Shown: positions 46,740 to 56,977, counted from the stretch's first letter. The stretch is 64,000 bases of DNA from Woeseiaceae bacterium (GCA_030066075.1 JASJCH010000018.1:1-64000), one strand, 5' to 3'. Translations and numbers: made by a program. The notes: generated by a model from the letters alone, not told the origin.

Positions 46740-47896
46740 CAGAATATCTCCGCCGGGTCGGCCGCGCGCAGCTTGCGCAGCGCCATGATGCCCGATACGG
46801 CGCACATCGCCACCGTGAGAGCAAATACGCCCAGCGCGCTCTGGACGCTCATCTCCAGCGGCAGTCGCGTCGCGTCGGCGCCCCGGGAAAACACCAGGTA
46901 CGCGACGCCCATGCCCGGAATGAAGCCGAGCACCGCCAGGATGACCGCTTGCTGCAGCACCACGTTGCGCAGGTAGCCGTGGGTGTAGCCCATCGCCTTG
47001 AGCGTGGCGTATTCCTTCAGGTGGTCCTGCACATCGGAAAACAGGATCTGGTAAACGATAATCAGCCCGACGATCAGGCCCATCACTGCGCCGAATGCGA
47101 AGATGTAGCCGATCGGCGTCGTCTTGTTCCAGTACTCCCTCTCGAGATCCATGAACTCGTCCCGTGTCAGGACCAGGACGTCCTGAGGAATGGTCGCCAC
47201 GATGCGGGCCTGCACGTCGGCGGCATCGGCGCCCGGCGCGAGCTTGATCAGCCCGAAATCGATGGCCGAGCGCTTGCGAGTCGGCAATATGCGCAGGAAA
47301 TTCAGGTCGGAGGTAATCACACCGCCGTCGAGGCCGAACGACGTGCCGATTTCATACATGCCGGCAATGTCGACGCGGCGATCGTTGATTTCAGCGCTCA
47401 CGGGCTGGCCGGCGTCGAGCATCTCCCGCACCGGGCCGTATTCGTCACGGCCACGCCGGTCGAAGATCACCTTGTCCGGCTGCTTGATGGCCTCGAACTG
47501 CTCGTCACTCAGCAGTCGCTCGAACCCGGGTTCGCTCGGGTCGAAACCGATTGCGAGGATGTTGCGGGCATTCGACGGGTCCGACGGGTTGCGCCAGCTC
47601 ACGAGCCGCATGTAGACGGCCGTAGCCGACTCCACGCCCTCGAAACCCAGCACCTGGTAAGCGCGCGACCGGGCGAACTGTTTGGACGACACCAGGAAGT
47701 CGGTTTTCGGACTCACCATGACGAGGTCGTAGTCCATGGCCGTGTGGTAGCGCACGGCGCTGACGAACAAGGCCTCGCGAAACTCGAGCTGCACGAATAT
47801 CAGGATCACGGCGAACGTGATGCCCGTGATCGCGGCGAACAGCCGCAGCTTTTGCGCCTTCAGCTGCAGCCAGCCGAGCGGGAGCGAGCCGAACAT
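46739..47896 (-). CDS. DevC-type ABC transporter permease (FtsX family)
   Basis: LPLGWLQLKAQKLRLFAAITGITFAVILIFVQLEFREALFVSA; C-terminal FtsX-like helices DHLKEYATLKAMGYTHGYL. Confidence 0.92.
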   Translation of the reverse strand: MFGSLPLGWLQLKAQKLRLFAAITGITFAVILIFVQLEFREALFVSAVRYHTAMDYDLVMVSPKTDFLVSSKQFARSRAYQVLGFEGVESATAVYMRLVSWRNPSDPSNARNILAIGFDPSEPGFERLLSDEQFEAIKQPDKVIFDRRGRDEYGPVREMLDAGQPVSAEINDRRVDIAGMYEIGTSFGLDGGVITSDLNFLRILPTRKRSAIDFGLIKLAPGADAADVQARIVATIPQDVLVLTRDEFMDLEREYWNKTTPIGYIFAFGAVMGLIVGLIIVYQILFSDVQDHLKEYATLKAMGYTHGYLRNVVLQQAVILAVLGFIPGMGVAYLVFSRGADATRLPLEMSVQSALGVFALTVAMCAVSGIMALRKLRAADPAEIF

Positions 47897-48717
47897 CAGG
47901 GATAGATCTCGACCTTGACCTGCATATTCGTGAAGCGCGATACGGCTTCACTGTCGTCGAGCAGGATGAAGACCTCGACGACCCGGGCATCGGTCTTGGC
48001 GATCGGGTCGGTGCCGATAGCATCAAGTCGACCGACCTTCAGCGCGACGCGCTCGACTTTGCCGGACAGTTCCGTCTCCATCGCGGGTACCTGCACGGTC
48101 GCGCGCTGGCCGGCCTTAACCTGGGTGATATCGGTCTCATAGACCTCGGCAACGGCGTACATGCGATCCGTGCGGCCGAGCTCCATGATGCCCTCGGGAC
48201 CCACGCGTTCCCCTGGGTAAGCGTGGATCTCGAGCACCTGGGCGCGCACTGGCGAGCGGACCACGGCGAGTTCGAGGTTGGCCTCGGCGGCGGCCAGGTC
48301 GGCGATCGCGATGTCGAGTTCCATGCGAGCTTCGTCGAGTGCGGAACGACTCGTCGACGAGGTTCGGGACAGGTCCTCTTGCCGGGCCAGCTCGCTGCGC
48401 GCATTGGCGAGTATGGCATTGAGCCGCTGCACCTCGGCGCCGCGCAGCGCGTAGCTGTCGAGACGGGCAATCACCTGGTCCTTGTCCACCCAGTCGCCTT
48501 CGCCAACTTCGAGTGTTTTCAGGACGGCGCCCGTAAAGCCGCTGCCGGACGGTCCGGAGAGTTCCACCACGCCGTTCTCGGGCTCGAGCCTTCCAAGGCT
48601 CGATATGACCCGTTCGGCAGAGGCGGGCAGCGCGAGTAGCAGGCACAGCAACGGCGCGAGCAGGATACGTAGGCGCATCGATATTTCCCCGGTGTTCTTG
48701 TTGTTATTGACCATCAT
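47896..48717 (-). CDS. DevB-type (HlyD) periplasmic adaptor
   Basis: RVISSLGRLEPENGVVELSGPSGSGFTGAVLKTLEVGEGDWVDKDQVIARLDSYALRGAEVQRL; alternative start 48678. Confidence 0.88.
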   Translation of the reverse strand: MMVNNNKNTGEISMRLRILLAPLLCLLLALPASAERVISSLGRLEPENGVVELSGPSGSGFTGAVLKTLEVGEGDWVDKDQVIARLDSYALRGAEVQRLNAILANARSELARQEDLSRTSSTSRSALDEARMELDIAIADLAAAEANLELAVVRSPVRAQVLEIHAYPGERVGPEGIMELGRTDRMYAVAEVYETDITQVKAGQRATVQVPAMETELSGKVERVALKVGRLDAIGTDPIAKTDARVVEVFILLDDSEAVSRFTNMQVKVEIYP

Positions 48718-48790
48718 TTTGGACTGCGGGGGATATTTCGCAAGTCAGGCCCTGTAGCAACCGCTATTCACCGTCCTTTATGATGCGGCG

Positions 48791-50389
48791 ATGACCAACG
48801 AGGAGTGGTGGCGCGGCGCCGTCATCTACCAGATCTATCCGCGCAGTTTCCTGGACACCAATGGTGACGGTGTCGGCGACCTCGCGGGCATCGCGCAGAA
48901 GCTGGACTACGTCGCGAGCCTGGGCGTGGACGGGTTCTGGGTGTCGCCGTTCTTCACATCACCGATGAAGGACTTCGGCTACGACGTTGCCGACTACTGC
49001 GACGTCGACCCGCTGTTCGGGACGCTGGCTGACTTCGATGCCATGGTGGCCCGGGCGCACGAGCTGGGGCTCAAGGTCATCATTGACCAGGTCTATTCGC
49101 ACACCTCGGACCGGCATGCCTGGTTCGAGGAAAGCCGGCAGTCGCGCGACGGCCCGAAGTCTGACTGGTACGTCTGGGCCGATCCAAAGTCCGATGGCAC
49201 GCCGCCGAATAACTGGCAGTCCATCATGGGTATCCCGGCCTGGACCTGGGACGCGCGCCGGCAACAGTACTACCTGCACAATTACCTCGCGGAGCAGCCC
49301 GATCTGAACCTGCATAACCCCGACGTGCAGGACGCGCTGCTCGACGTGGCGCGATTCTGGCTGGACCGCGGCGTCGACGGGTTCCGGCTCGATGCCATCC
49401 ACTGCGGCATGCACGATCCGGAGCTGCGCGACAATCCGCCCGCCGTCGGCGAGGCCCGCGGCGAGACGCGCCCGTATTTCATGCAGACGCAGCAGTACAA
49501 CATGTGTCACGACGACCTGCCCAAGGTGCTCGAGCGGCTGCGTGAAGTCCTCGACACTTACGACGGCATCCTCACGGTGGCCGAGGTCGGTTCGCCCGAC
49601 CCGCTGCCGCTGATGAAGGACTACACGCAGGGTTCGCGGCGGCTCAACACGGCCTATGGGTTCGATTTCCTGAGCGCCCGGGAGCTGACCAAAGACCTCG
49701 TCGAAAGCACACTGGGCGGCTGGCCCGGAGATTCCGGCGAGGGCTGGCCGTCGTGGGCGTTCTCCAACCACGACGCGCCGCGCGTGGCCAGCCGGTGGTG
49801 CCAGGGCCTCGAGCACGGGCATCGCGTGCGGCTCATCGCGCTGCTGCAGGTGGCGCTGCGCGGCAACATGTTCCTCTACCAGGGCGAGGAGCTGGGACTG
49901 ACCCAGGCGACCATTCCGTTCGACAAGCTGCAAGACCCGGAAGGCATCAACAACTGGCCGCACGGACTGGGACGGGACGGGGCCCGCACGCCGATGCCGT
50001 GGCAATCCGCCGCGGTGCATGCAGGCTTCGGCGATCACGAGCCGTGGTTGCCCGTTGCCGATGAGCACTATCCGCTGGCGGTTGATGTCCAGGAGCAGGA
50101 CCCGGAGTCGTTGCTGAACGTGTTTCGACGACTGATCGACCTGCGCGAGCAGCATCCGGCGCTGCGCTACGGCGAGCTGGAATTTCTCGAGGCGCCAGGG
50201 ACTGTTCTCGCGTTCACTCGCAGCTACAAAGGACAGTCGCTAACTTGCGTCTTCAACTTCGGCGCTGCGGCCACCGCATGGTGCCCCGGAAACATCATCG
50301 TGCACGCCAGCGCAGGACTTGTTGATGACAACGTGAAGGACGGCGTGCCGGGCTGGTCCGGCTACATAGGGGAGGTGCGAGATGGCTGA
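48791..50389 (+). CDS. GH13 alpha-glucosidase/oligosaccharide hydrolase
   Basis: WWRGAVIYQIYPRSFLDTNGDGVGDLAGIAQKLDYVASLGVDGFWVSPFF; GVDGFRLDAIH; FSNHDAPRVASRW. Confidence 0.95.
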   Translation: MTNEEWWRGAVIYQIYPRSFLDTNGDGVGDLAGIAQKLDYVASLGVDGFWVSPFFTSPMKDFGYDVADYCDVDPLFGTLADFDAMVARAHELGLKVIIDQVYSHTSDRHAWFEESRQSRDGPKSDWYVWADPKSDGTPPNNWQSIMGIPAWTWDARRQQYYLHNYLAEQPDLNLHNPDVQDALLDVARFWLDRGVDGFRLDAIHCGMHDPELRDNPPAVGEARGETRPYFMQTQQYNMCHDDLPKVLERLREVLDTYDGILTVAEVGSPDPLPLMKDYTQGSRRLNTAYGFDFLSARELTKDLVESTLGGWPGDSGEGWPSWAFSNHDAPRVASRWCQGLEHGHRVRLIALLQVALRGNMFLYQGEELGLTQATIPFDKLQDPEGINNWPHGLGRDGARTPMPWQSAAVHAGFGDHEPWLPVADEHYPLAVDVQEQDPESLLNVFRRLIDLREQHPALRYGELEFLEAPGTVLAFTRSYKGQSLTCVFNFGAAATAWCPGNIIVHASAGLVDDNVKDGVPGWSGYIGEVRDG

Positions 50390-51539
50390 CTGGGACGCGT
50401 CTGATCCGTTTGCCGCCGCCCGCCGCGAGCAGGGCGCGCTGGAAGGCGATTTTCTCGGCGAGCGTATTCCGCTGATCCTGCGCTACAAGGACGTCCGCGC
50501 GGCGGCGGGCGACTATGAGACCTACAGCTCCGACGCGCCGTTTCGGGTACCGATTCCGAGCGAGGAGAACGTGCGCAACGTACGGCAGCTGCCGATCGAG
50601 ACCGATCCTCCGGACCACGCCGACTACCGCGCGATCGTACAGCCGTTTTTCAGCGCGCCGAAGCGCCCCGAGATGATCACAAAGGTCGAGGCCCTCGTCG
50701 GCGACATGCTGGCCGAGGTCGTTGGCGCAGAGCCGGTGGAGATCATGGAGGACTTCGCGTTGCCCTTGCAGTCACGGGCCCTGACGCTGTTGCTGAACAT
50801 GCCGATGTCGGAGGCCGACGAGTGGATCAGCTGGGGGCAACACGTCTTTCACGGCGAAGACGGCCACAGCGCGGAGAAAGGCAGTGTCCTGGACCGGTAC
50901 CTGCACCGGCAATTCGACCGGGCCGAACAAGAGCCGGGCGACGACTTCTTCAGCGCGCTCGTGAATGCCGACTTTCGCGGCCGCCGCCTGACGCGTGACG
51001 AACTGATCGGTTTCGCCAACCTTGCGTTCGCCGGCGGGCGCGACACAGTCATCGCAACCGTCTCGCTCGCGCTGGCGCATCTCGCGGCGCATCCGGACGA
51101 CGTCGAACGCCTCCGACAGAGGCCGATGCTGGTGCGCAGCGCAACCGAAGAGATCGTGCGCATTGCCTCGCCGCTGACGATGATCGGCCGCACCTGTCCT
51201 GCCAATTCCGACGTGAGCGGCCTGCGAGTGAAGGCGGGGGACCGAGTCGCCATCTGCTGGGCATCGGCGAACCGCGACGAGACGGTGTTCGAGGCGCCCG
51301 AAGAGCTGCGCATCGACCGCAAGCGCAACCCGCACGTTGCGTTCGGCGCAGGACCGCACATGTGCCTGGGCGCGTCGCACGCGCGTCTTGTCTTGCGATC
51401 ACTGATCAGCCGGGTGTGCACGCAGACCGGCGGCCTCGAGTTGCTCGACAGCGAGGCGAAATACGAGGAATGGCCCGCCTATCGGCGGCAGACAGGATTT
51501 CATTCATTGCGCATTCGTTTCCTTGGCAAGGCGGAATGA
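50382..51539 (+). CDS. Cytochrome P450
   Basis: Haem-binding FGAGPHMCLGASHARLVLRSL; I-helix LAFAGGRDTVIATVSLAL; ExxR-like ATEEIVRIASP. Confidence 0.93.
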   Translation: MADWDASDPFAAARREQGALEGDFLGERIPLILRYKDVRAAAGDYETYSSDAPFRVPIPSEENVRNVRQLPIETDPPDHADYRAIVQPFFSAPKRPEMITKVEALVGDMLAEVVGAEPVEIMEDFALPLQSRALTLLLNMPMSEADEWISWGQHVFHGEDGHSAEKGSVLDRYLHRQFDRAEQEPGDDFFSALVNADFRGRRLTRDELIGFANLAFAGGRDTVIATVSLALAHLAAHPDDVERLRQRPMLVRSATEEIVRIASPLTMIGRTCPANSDVSGLRVKAGDRVAICWASANRDETVFEAPEELRIDRKRNPHVAFGAGPHMCLGASHARLVLRSLISRVCTQTGGLELLDSEAKYEEWPAYRRQTGFHSLRIRFLGKAE

Positions 51540-53488
51540 CGAAGTTCGCGACAACGGCAATCCTGGTACTCGCGGCGACGACCGCCTTATCCGCGCACGC
51601 TCAACAGGAACCGCTGCCCGTCGGCGCCATTCGTCCCGATGGCTGGATGTTCGATCAGATGCAGAACGACATCGAACAGGGGTTTGTTGGCGCACTGGAC
51701 CGGCTGGTGCCCGGCCAGGTACTCGATGACGACATTTATGGACGCGACCGCCTGACGAAACTGGTTGATCGCAAGGACGTGGGAACACACACGACGGGCG
51801 CTGAGTGGGAGGTGCAGTTCCTGTGGTGGAACAGCGAGACGCAGAGCAACTGGTGGGACGGCTATCTGCGCAACATCTTGTTGACGGGCAACCAGGAACT
51901 GCGACAAGAGCGCGTGGATGCCTATGTTCGTGACAAGCTCGCGACCGCCGATGCGAACGGCTACATCGGCATCTACGGCCCGGATCTCCGCTATGGCCAC
52001 AGGACCGAGAATGGCGAGCTCTGGGCCCAGGCCTCGCTCTTTCGAGGCTTGCTGGCTTACCACGAGGCGACGGGCGACGACGACGTGTTGAAGGCTGTGA
52101 GGAAGGCAGTCGATCTCACCATGGAAACGTGGCCCGAGGGCGAAGCCGAGCCGTTCAACATCACGAATGCGTTTGCCGGTGTCGGCCATGGCCTGATGTT
52201 CGTCGACGTGCTGGATACCCTGGCGCGGCTGACCGGCGATGATCGCTATCTCGATTACGCGGTCTTTCTCTTTGACGACTACAACCGGCACGAGTTGCCG
52301 GAAGCGGATATCCAGCTGGCTAATCTCAATGACCCGGAGTACCGGTTCAAGGGCCACGGCGTTCATACCTATGAGCACCTGCGGGCCCTGGTGATTGCGG
52401 CGTATCACACTGGCCGCGCCGACTACCTCGCGGCACTCGATCGCTACCTTGCCAAACTGGATAGCGTCCTGACTGCCGCCGGTGCGCCGATTGGCGATGA
52501 GTGGGTGTTCGGTCGTCACGCGCACCCGTCCTCGACCGGCTATGAGTACTGCTCGTTGCAGGAACTGCTGCATAGCTACAGCGTGCTTCTCGAACGGACC
52601 GGCGAGGCGCAATGGGCCGACCGCATCGAGTGGTTGCTTTACAACGCCGCGCAGGGAGCACGCCACCCAAACGGCCGTTCGATCGCCTATGTGAAAACCG
52701 ACAATGCTTTCCAGGCTCTGGGTCACGTCGATATGGATGACCCGCAGAAAGAGGAGCGGGTCAAGTACTCACCTGCCCACCAGGATGTAGCGATCTGCTG
52801 TGCGCCGAATGCCGGGCGCATCTATCCGTACTTCGTTCAGGCCATGTATCACCGCACGCCCAACGGGCTGAGCGTAAACCTGTTCGGCGCCAGCGAGGTG
52901 ACGACGCAACAGGCTGGAACGCCGGTTCGCATTCGCCAGACGACCGACTACCCGTTCGAAGACCTCCTGCGCTTTGAAGTGAGTGCTGAGGAACCAGTCG
53001 ATTTGCAACTGCGAATTCGCATGCCGGCCTGGGCGGACGGCGTCGAGCTTCAGGGCGCCGAGTTTGTGCGTGACGGCGACTGGCTGACCATCGGGCGGCG
53101 CTGGGAAGGCGCTACACAGTTCAGTGTCAGGTTCGAACGCCAGGTCCGGATCCTCTCCCACCTGAGCGGAACATCCGCCGTCGCGCACGGGCCGCTGCTG
53201 TATGCGCTGCCGATTGCGCACGAGGAAATAACAGGAAGGAGCTATGGGCAGCCCGGCTTCCACGACATCTATGCAAAGCCCGCGGTCGAGTTGGATGCCG
53301 AGTGGCAACTCGCGAGCGACAGTGCTTTCGAACTTGTGGCGGCCGAGGACAGGATTCCGGGACCGTTCGATAGCGTTGCGCTCAAGGGCAAGCTCTACAA
53401 CAAAACGGAAGACCGCACTGTTGACGTCGAGCTCGCGCCAATGGGTGGCACGGTCCTGAGGCAGGTCAGTTTTTGTCCGGTTGAGTAG
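51536..53488 (+). CDS. GH127-like (DUF1680) beta-L-arabinofuranosidase family protein, exported
   Basis: Start refined to ATG 51536 with signal peptide MTKFATTAILVLAATTALSAHAQ; AICCAPNAGRIYPYFVQAMYHRTPNGLSVNLFGASEV. Confidence 0.9.
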   Translation: MTKFATTAILVLAATTALSAHAQQEPLPVGAIRPDGWMFDQMQNDIEQGFVGALDRLVPGQVLDDDIYGRDRLTKLVDRKDVGTHTTGAEWEVQFLWWNSETQSNWWDGYLRNILLTGNQELRQERVDAYVRDKLATADANGYIGIYGPDLRYGHRTENGELWAQASLFRGLLAYHEATGDDDVLKAVRKAVDLTMETWPEGEAEPFNITNAFAGVGHGLMFVDVLDTLARLTGDDRYLDYAVFLFDDYNRHELPEADIQLANLNDPEYRFKGHGVHTYEHLRALVIAAYHTGRADYLAALDRYLAKLDSVLTAAGAPIGDEWVFGRHAHPSSTGYEYCSLQELLHSYSVLLERTGEAQWADRIEWLLYNAAQGARHPNGRSIAYVKTDNAFQALGHVDMDDPQKEERVKYSPAHQDVAICCAPNAGRIYPYFVQAMYHRTPNGLSVNLFGASEVTTQQAGTPVRIRQTTDYPFEDLLRFEVSAEEPVDLQLRIRMPAWADGVELQGAEFVRDGDWLTIGRRWEGATQFSVRFERQVRILSHLSGTSAVAHGPLLYALPIAHEEITGRSYGQPGFHDIYAKPAVELDAEWQLASDSAFELVAAEDRIPGPFDSVALKGKLYNKTEDRTVDVELAPMGGTVLRQVSFCPVE

Positions 53489-53491
53489 CAT

Positions 53492-55126
53492 ATGAAACAG
53501 AATCCACGCCCCCACATAGCATCCGTGTTCCTGGCGTCAGCGTTGCTGGTCGCCTGCGGCGAAACCACTGTAGAGACGGTCGCCGATGAAGAGCCGCAGC
53601 GTCCGAACATCATCTTCATCATGTCGGACGACCATGCCTACCAGGCCATCAGCGCCTACGGCTCGCAACTGATCGAGACGCCCAATATCGACCGCATTGC
53701 GGCAGAGGGCCTGCGCTTCGACCAGGCCTTCGTCGGCAACTCCATCTGTTCGCCGAGTCGCGCGACCTTGCTGACGGGCAAGTTCAGTCACGCGAACGGA
53801 CTGCGCAACAACATTCACGTCTTCGACGGCAGCCAGCCGACGTTGCAGCGGCTGATGCGCGAGGCCGGTTACGAAACCGCCATCATCGGTAAGTGGCACC
53901 TCAAGTCGGAGCCCACCGATTTCGACTACTGGGATGTGCTTCCCGATCAGGGCGAGTACTACAACCCGGATTTCGTCAGCCGCAACGGCACGCGGCGCGT
54001 GCAGGGCTACGTGACCGACATTACGACCGATCTCGCGATCGACTGGTTGGAGCAGCGCAGTGACGAGCAGAAGCCGTTCCTGCTGTTCTACCACCACAAG
54101 GCGCCGCATCGTGAATGGTGGCCGCCGCTCGACGGTGCCGATGAATTTCACGGGGAGACGCTGCCCGAGCCGGACTCGCTGTTCGATGACTACACTGGCC
54201 GCGGTCGCGCGGCGCGCGAGGCCGAGATGCGTATCAGCGATCACATGGGGCTGACCAACGACAACAAGATCACGCCCGAGAATGCGGCGGCGCTCGGTCG
54301 CGAGCCCTTCATGGACTGGTACGACGATGCGTATCGCCGCCAGTTTGATACTTACATGAACGATGCCCAGCGCGATGCGCTCAACGCCGTGTACGGACCG
54401 ATCAACGACGACTTCGTGGCCCGCGATCCGCGCGGCGAAGACCTGACGCGCTGGAAGTACCAGCGCTACCTGCAGGATTACCTCGCGACCATTCGCAGCG
54501 TGGACGACAACGTCGGGCGCCTCATGTCATGGCTGGAGGTTGATGGCCAGCTCGACAACACCGTGATTATCTACACCTCGGACCAGGGCTTTTATCTCGG
54601 CGAGCACGGCTGGTTCGACAAGCGATTCATGTACGAGGAGTCGTTCCGCACGCCGCTGTTGATTCGCTGGCCCGGCGTGGTAGAGGCGGGGGCGGCGCGC
54701 AGCGCCATCGTGCAGAACATCGATTTCGCGCCCACGATTCTCGATATTGCGGGCGCCGATGTGCCTGCAGACATGCACGGCAAGAGCATGGCGCCGCTTT
54801 TCGAGGCTGACGATGCCGATTTTCGCGACGCGGCCTACTATCACTACTACGAGTACCCGGGAATCCATGCCGTCAAGCGGCATTACGGCGTGCGCACCCA
54901 GCGCTACAAGTTGATGCACTATTATCACGACATCGACGAGTGGGAGCTTTACGACCTGCAAACCGACCCGGCGGAGATGCGCAATGTCTATGCCGACCTG
55001 TCATACGCGGACGTGCGCGAGACGATGACGGCCCTGCTGGCCGAGGTGCAGGCCCGTTACGGGGACTCGCCGGCGCTTGCCCGCGAGTTTCTCGAGGCGG
55101 ACCTGGCGGAACTCGCGTCTGAGTAA
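53492..55126 (+). CDS. Sulfatase (arylsulfatase-type), lipoprotein or exported
   Basis: RPNIIFIMSDDHAYQAISAYG; formylglycine motif CSPSRATLLTGK; lipobox-like LLVAC. Confidence 0.94.
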   Translation: MKQNPRPHIASVFLASALLVACGETTVETVADEEPQRPNIIFIMSDDHAYQAISAYGSQLIETPNIDRIAAEGLRFDQAFVGNSICSPSRATLLTGKFSHANGLRNNIHVFDGSQPTLQRLMREAGYETAIIGKWHLKSEPTDFDYWDVLPDQGEYYNPDFVSRNGTRRVQGYVTDITTDLAIDWLEQRSDEQKPFLLFYHHKAPHREWWPPLDGADEFHGETLPEPDSLFDDYTGRGRAAREAEMRISDHMGLTNDNKITPENAAALGREPFMDWYDDAYRRQFDTYMNDAQRDALNAVYGPINDDFVARDPRGEDLTRWKYQRYLQDYLATIRSVDDNVGRLMSWLEVDGQLDNTVIIYTSDQGFYLGEHGWFDKRFMYEESFRTPLLIRWPGVVEAGAARSAIVQNIDFAPTILDIAGADVPADMHGKSMAPLFEADDADFRDAAYYHYYEYPGIHAVKRHYGVRTQRYKLMHYYHDIDEWELYDLQTDPAEMRNVYADLSYADVRETMTALLAEVQARYGDSPALAREFLEADLAELASE

Positions 55127-55136
55127 ACGGTGACCT

Positions 55137-55943
55137 ATGACCAATCCTGCGAACAAGACAGTCCTCATTACCGGCGCCGGCGGCGGCTTCGGTATCGAAA
55201 TGGTGCGCCAGTTTCGCGCTGCCGGCGCGAAGTTGTTGCTCACCGACATCAGCGACGCGGCACTCGCTCATGCCATCGACGATGCCGGCAACCGGCTGGT
55301 TGGCTGCCTGGCGACCGATCTCGCTACGACGGAGGGCTGCGATGCGATCGCCGAACTTTGTGCGGCCAATGACGCGCCCGACATCCTGGTCAACAACGCG
55401 GGCATTGCCGTTGCCGGGCGCGTGGACCACGTGCCGCAGGAGCGTTGGGAGACGCTCATGCAGCTCAACCTGTTGGCGCCCATGCGGCTGAGTAGCGCAC
55501 TGATTCCGGGCATGATCGAGAGAGGCGGGGGGCACATCGTAAACATCTCGTCGGTCGCCGGCTGGATCGGCGCCCAGGGGCTGTCCTCGTACTGTGCATC
55601 CAAGTTTGGACTCCGCGGTTACGGCGATTCGCTGGCCTACGAACTCGACGGCACCGGCGTGCGCGTCACCACGGTTTTTCCATGCTTTAGCCGCACGCCC
55701 ATTCTCGACTCGCCGCAGTACGGTTACGAGGAAAGGCGCGAGGTGCCGGAGTACCTGGTCTCGGAGCCTGCGGACGTCGTCAGGCGCGTGGTCAAGGGCG
55801 TGCGCCGCAACCGGCGCTATGTCTACCCGGACAAGTACGCGCGACTCATTCAGTACATCACGCGCGTTACGCCATGGGCTTTGCCGTATATCGACAAGCG
55901 CCTGGACGCCCAGTCGATCGCCGAGGGGAATCAGTCCGACTGA
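55137..55943 (+). CDS. SDR family oxidoreductase
   Basis: VLITGAGGGFGIEMVRQF; LVNNAGIA; SYCASKFGLRGYGDSLAYEL. Confidence 0.94.
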   Translation: MTNPANKTVLITGAGGGFGIEMVRQFRAAGAKLLLTDISDAALAHAIDDAGNRLVGCLATDLATTEGCDAIAELCAANDAPDILVNNAGIAVAGRVDHVPQERWETLMQLNLLAPMRLSSALIPGMIERGGGHIVNISSVAGWIGAQGLSSYCASKFGLRGYGDSLAYELDGTGVRVTTVFPCFSRTPILDSPQYGYEERREVPEYLVSEPADVVRRVVKGVRRNRRYVYPDKYARLIQYITRVTPWALPYIDKRLDAQSIAEGNQSD

Positions 55944-55957
55944 GCGGCGTGCACGGA

Positions 55958-56977
55958 TCAGGTTCTCGCCTCACCCGCACGTACCTCGCTACGCCCTTTG
56001 TACAGGCCGAGGATCGTATTCACGAAGTCCCGGCCGAGCACCTTGGCAACCGGTACGGCGTAGAAGTTGATGCTGCTGCTGACGCGATAGTGCGCGATGA
56101 TTTCCAGCTCGGTTCGGTTCCCGGGCAGTGCCGTGAGATTGAACGTGGTGTCTTCGAGGCCGAAGAACTCGCCGCCGATTTCCACGTGTTCGTCCATCGA
56201 GCCTTCAGGAAACGAATGGGCGTCGAACGCGTAGTGCCAGCGTATGGTCTCGTGCAGCCGTCGCTCCGAGACACGAGCCTCGAAGCGAACGCCGCGCTCC
56301 CAGCGTGAGTAGCGAATCTCGCCGTCCGGGGTCATGCGATTGACGCCTTCGACCGGCTTGGGCACGCCGATCATGTGCGCGAGGCTCAGCGGCAGCTCGT
56401 CGGCGTGGATCGACTCCGCGGTCATGATTTCCTCCCACACCGTTTGCGGGTCCGCGTCAATAATCACCGAGTCCCGAATCTCCGCGTCGGCGTCGATCAG
56501 CGGCGCGAAGCTCTCGGCAATCAATACCAGGAACGGCAGCACCGCGAACGCGCCGACGTGATTGCGCCCGGGCCGGCCGAAGTACAGCAGAACGCCCATG
56601 ACCAGCCCGCCGGCGCTGCCGCAGAAAAGGAACAGCGGCGACATCAGCGCAATGCAGATCGATCCTTCCAGCAGCGTGATGGCACAGCCGACCATCATGA
56701 GCCCGACCGTGGCCCAGGGGCCGAAAATCATGTAGCTCAGGGAAGGGCCCTCGTGGCGGCGCCCGTAGACCGTGATCGCGCCGATGACAAAAGGCGTGCC
56801 CAGCAGGAAGGCGGCGGACATGACGCCGTCAACCGGCAGCCACTGTGGCAGGACACCGAAGACAAAGCGCACCAGGACGCCATAAGCGGCGCCGAACAGC
56901 ACCCAGGCAAACCCGGCCAGCCAGCCGCGCTCCGTTGACTTTGGCGTGTTACTGCGATCGCGTGTGTGATTAGTCAT
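55958..56977 (-). CDS. Membrane protein with C-terminal SRPBCC (START-like) domain
   Basis: N-terminal TM bundle then DSVIIDADPQTVWEEIMTAESIHADELP...FARVSERRLHETIRWHYAF-type SRPBCC pattern. Confidence 0.82.
   Translation of the reverse strand: MTNHTRDRSNTPKSTERGWLAGFAWVLFGAAYGVLVRFVFGVLPQWLPVDGVMSAAFLLGTPFVIGAITVYGRRHEGPSLSYMIFGPWATVGLMMVGCAITLLEGSICIALMSPLFLFCGSAGGLVMGVLLYFGRPGRNHVGAFAVLPFLVLIAESFAPLIDADAEIRDSVIIDADPQTVWEEIMTAESIHADELPLSLAHMIGVPKPVEGVNRMTPDGEIRYSRWERGVRFEARVSERRLHETIRWHYAFDAHSFPEGSMDEHVEIGGEFFGLEDTTFNLTALPGNRTELEIIAHYRVSSSINFYAVPVAKVLGRDFVNTILGLYKGRSEVRAGEART

Noticed and set aside
48959-50155. 398-aa minus-strand ORF opposite GH13
   Set aside because: Shadow ORF; GH13 catalytic motifs are on the plus strand.
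51587-52726. 379-aa minus-strand ORF opposite GH127
   Set aside because: Shadow of the GH127-like gene.
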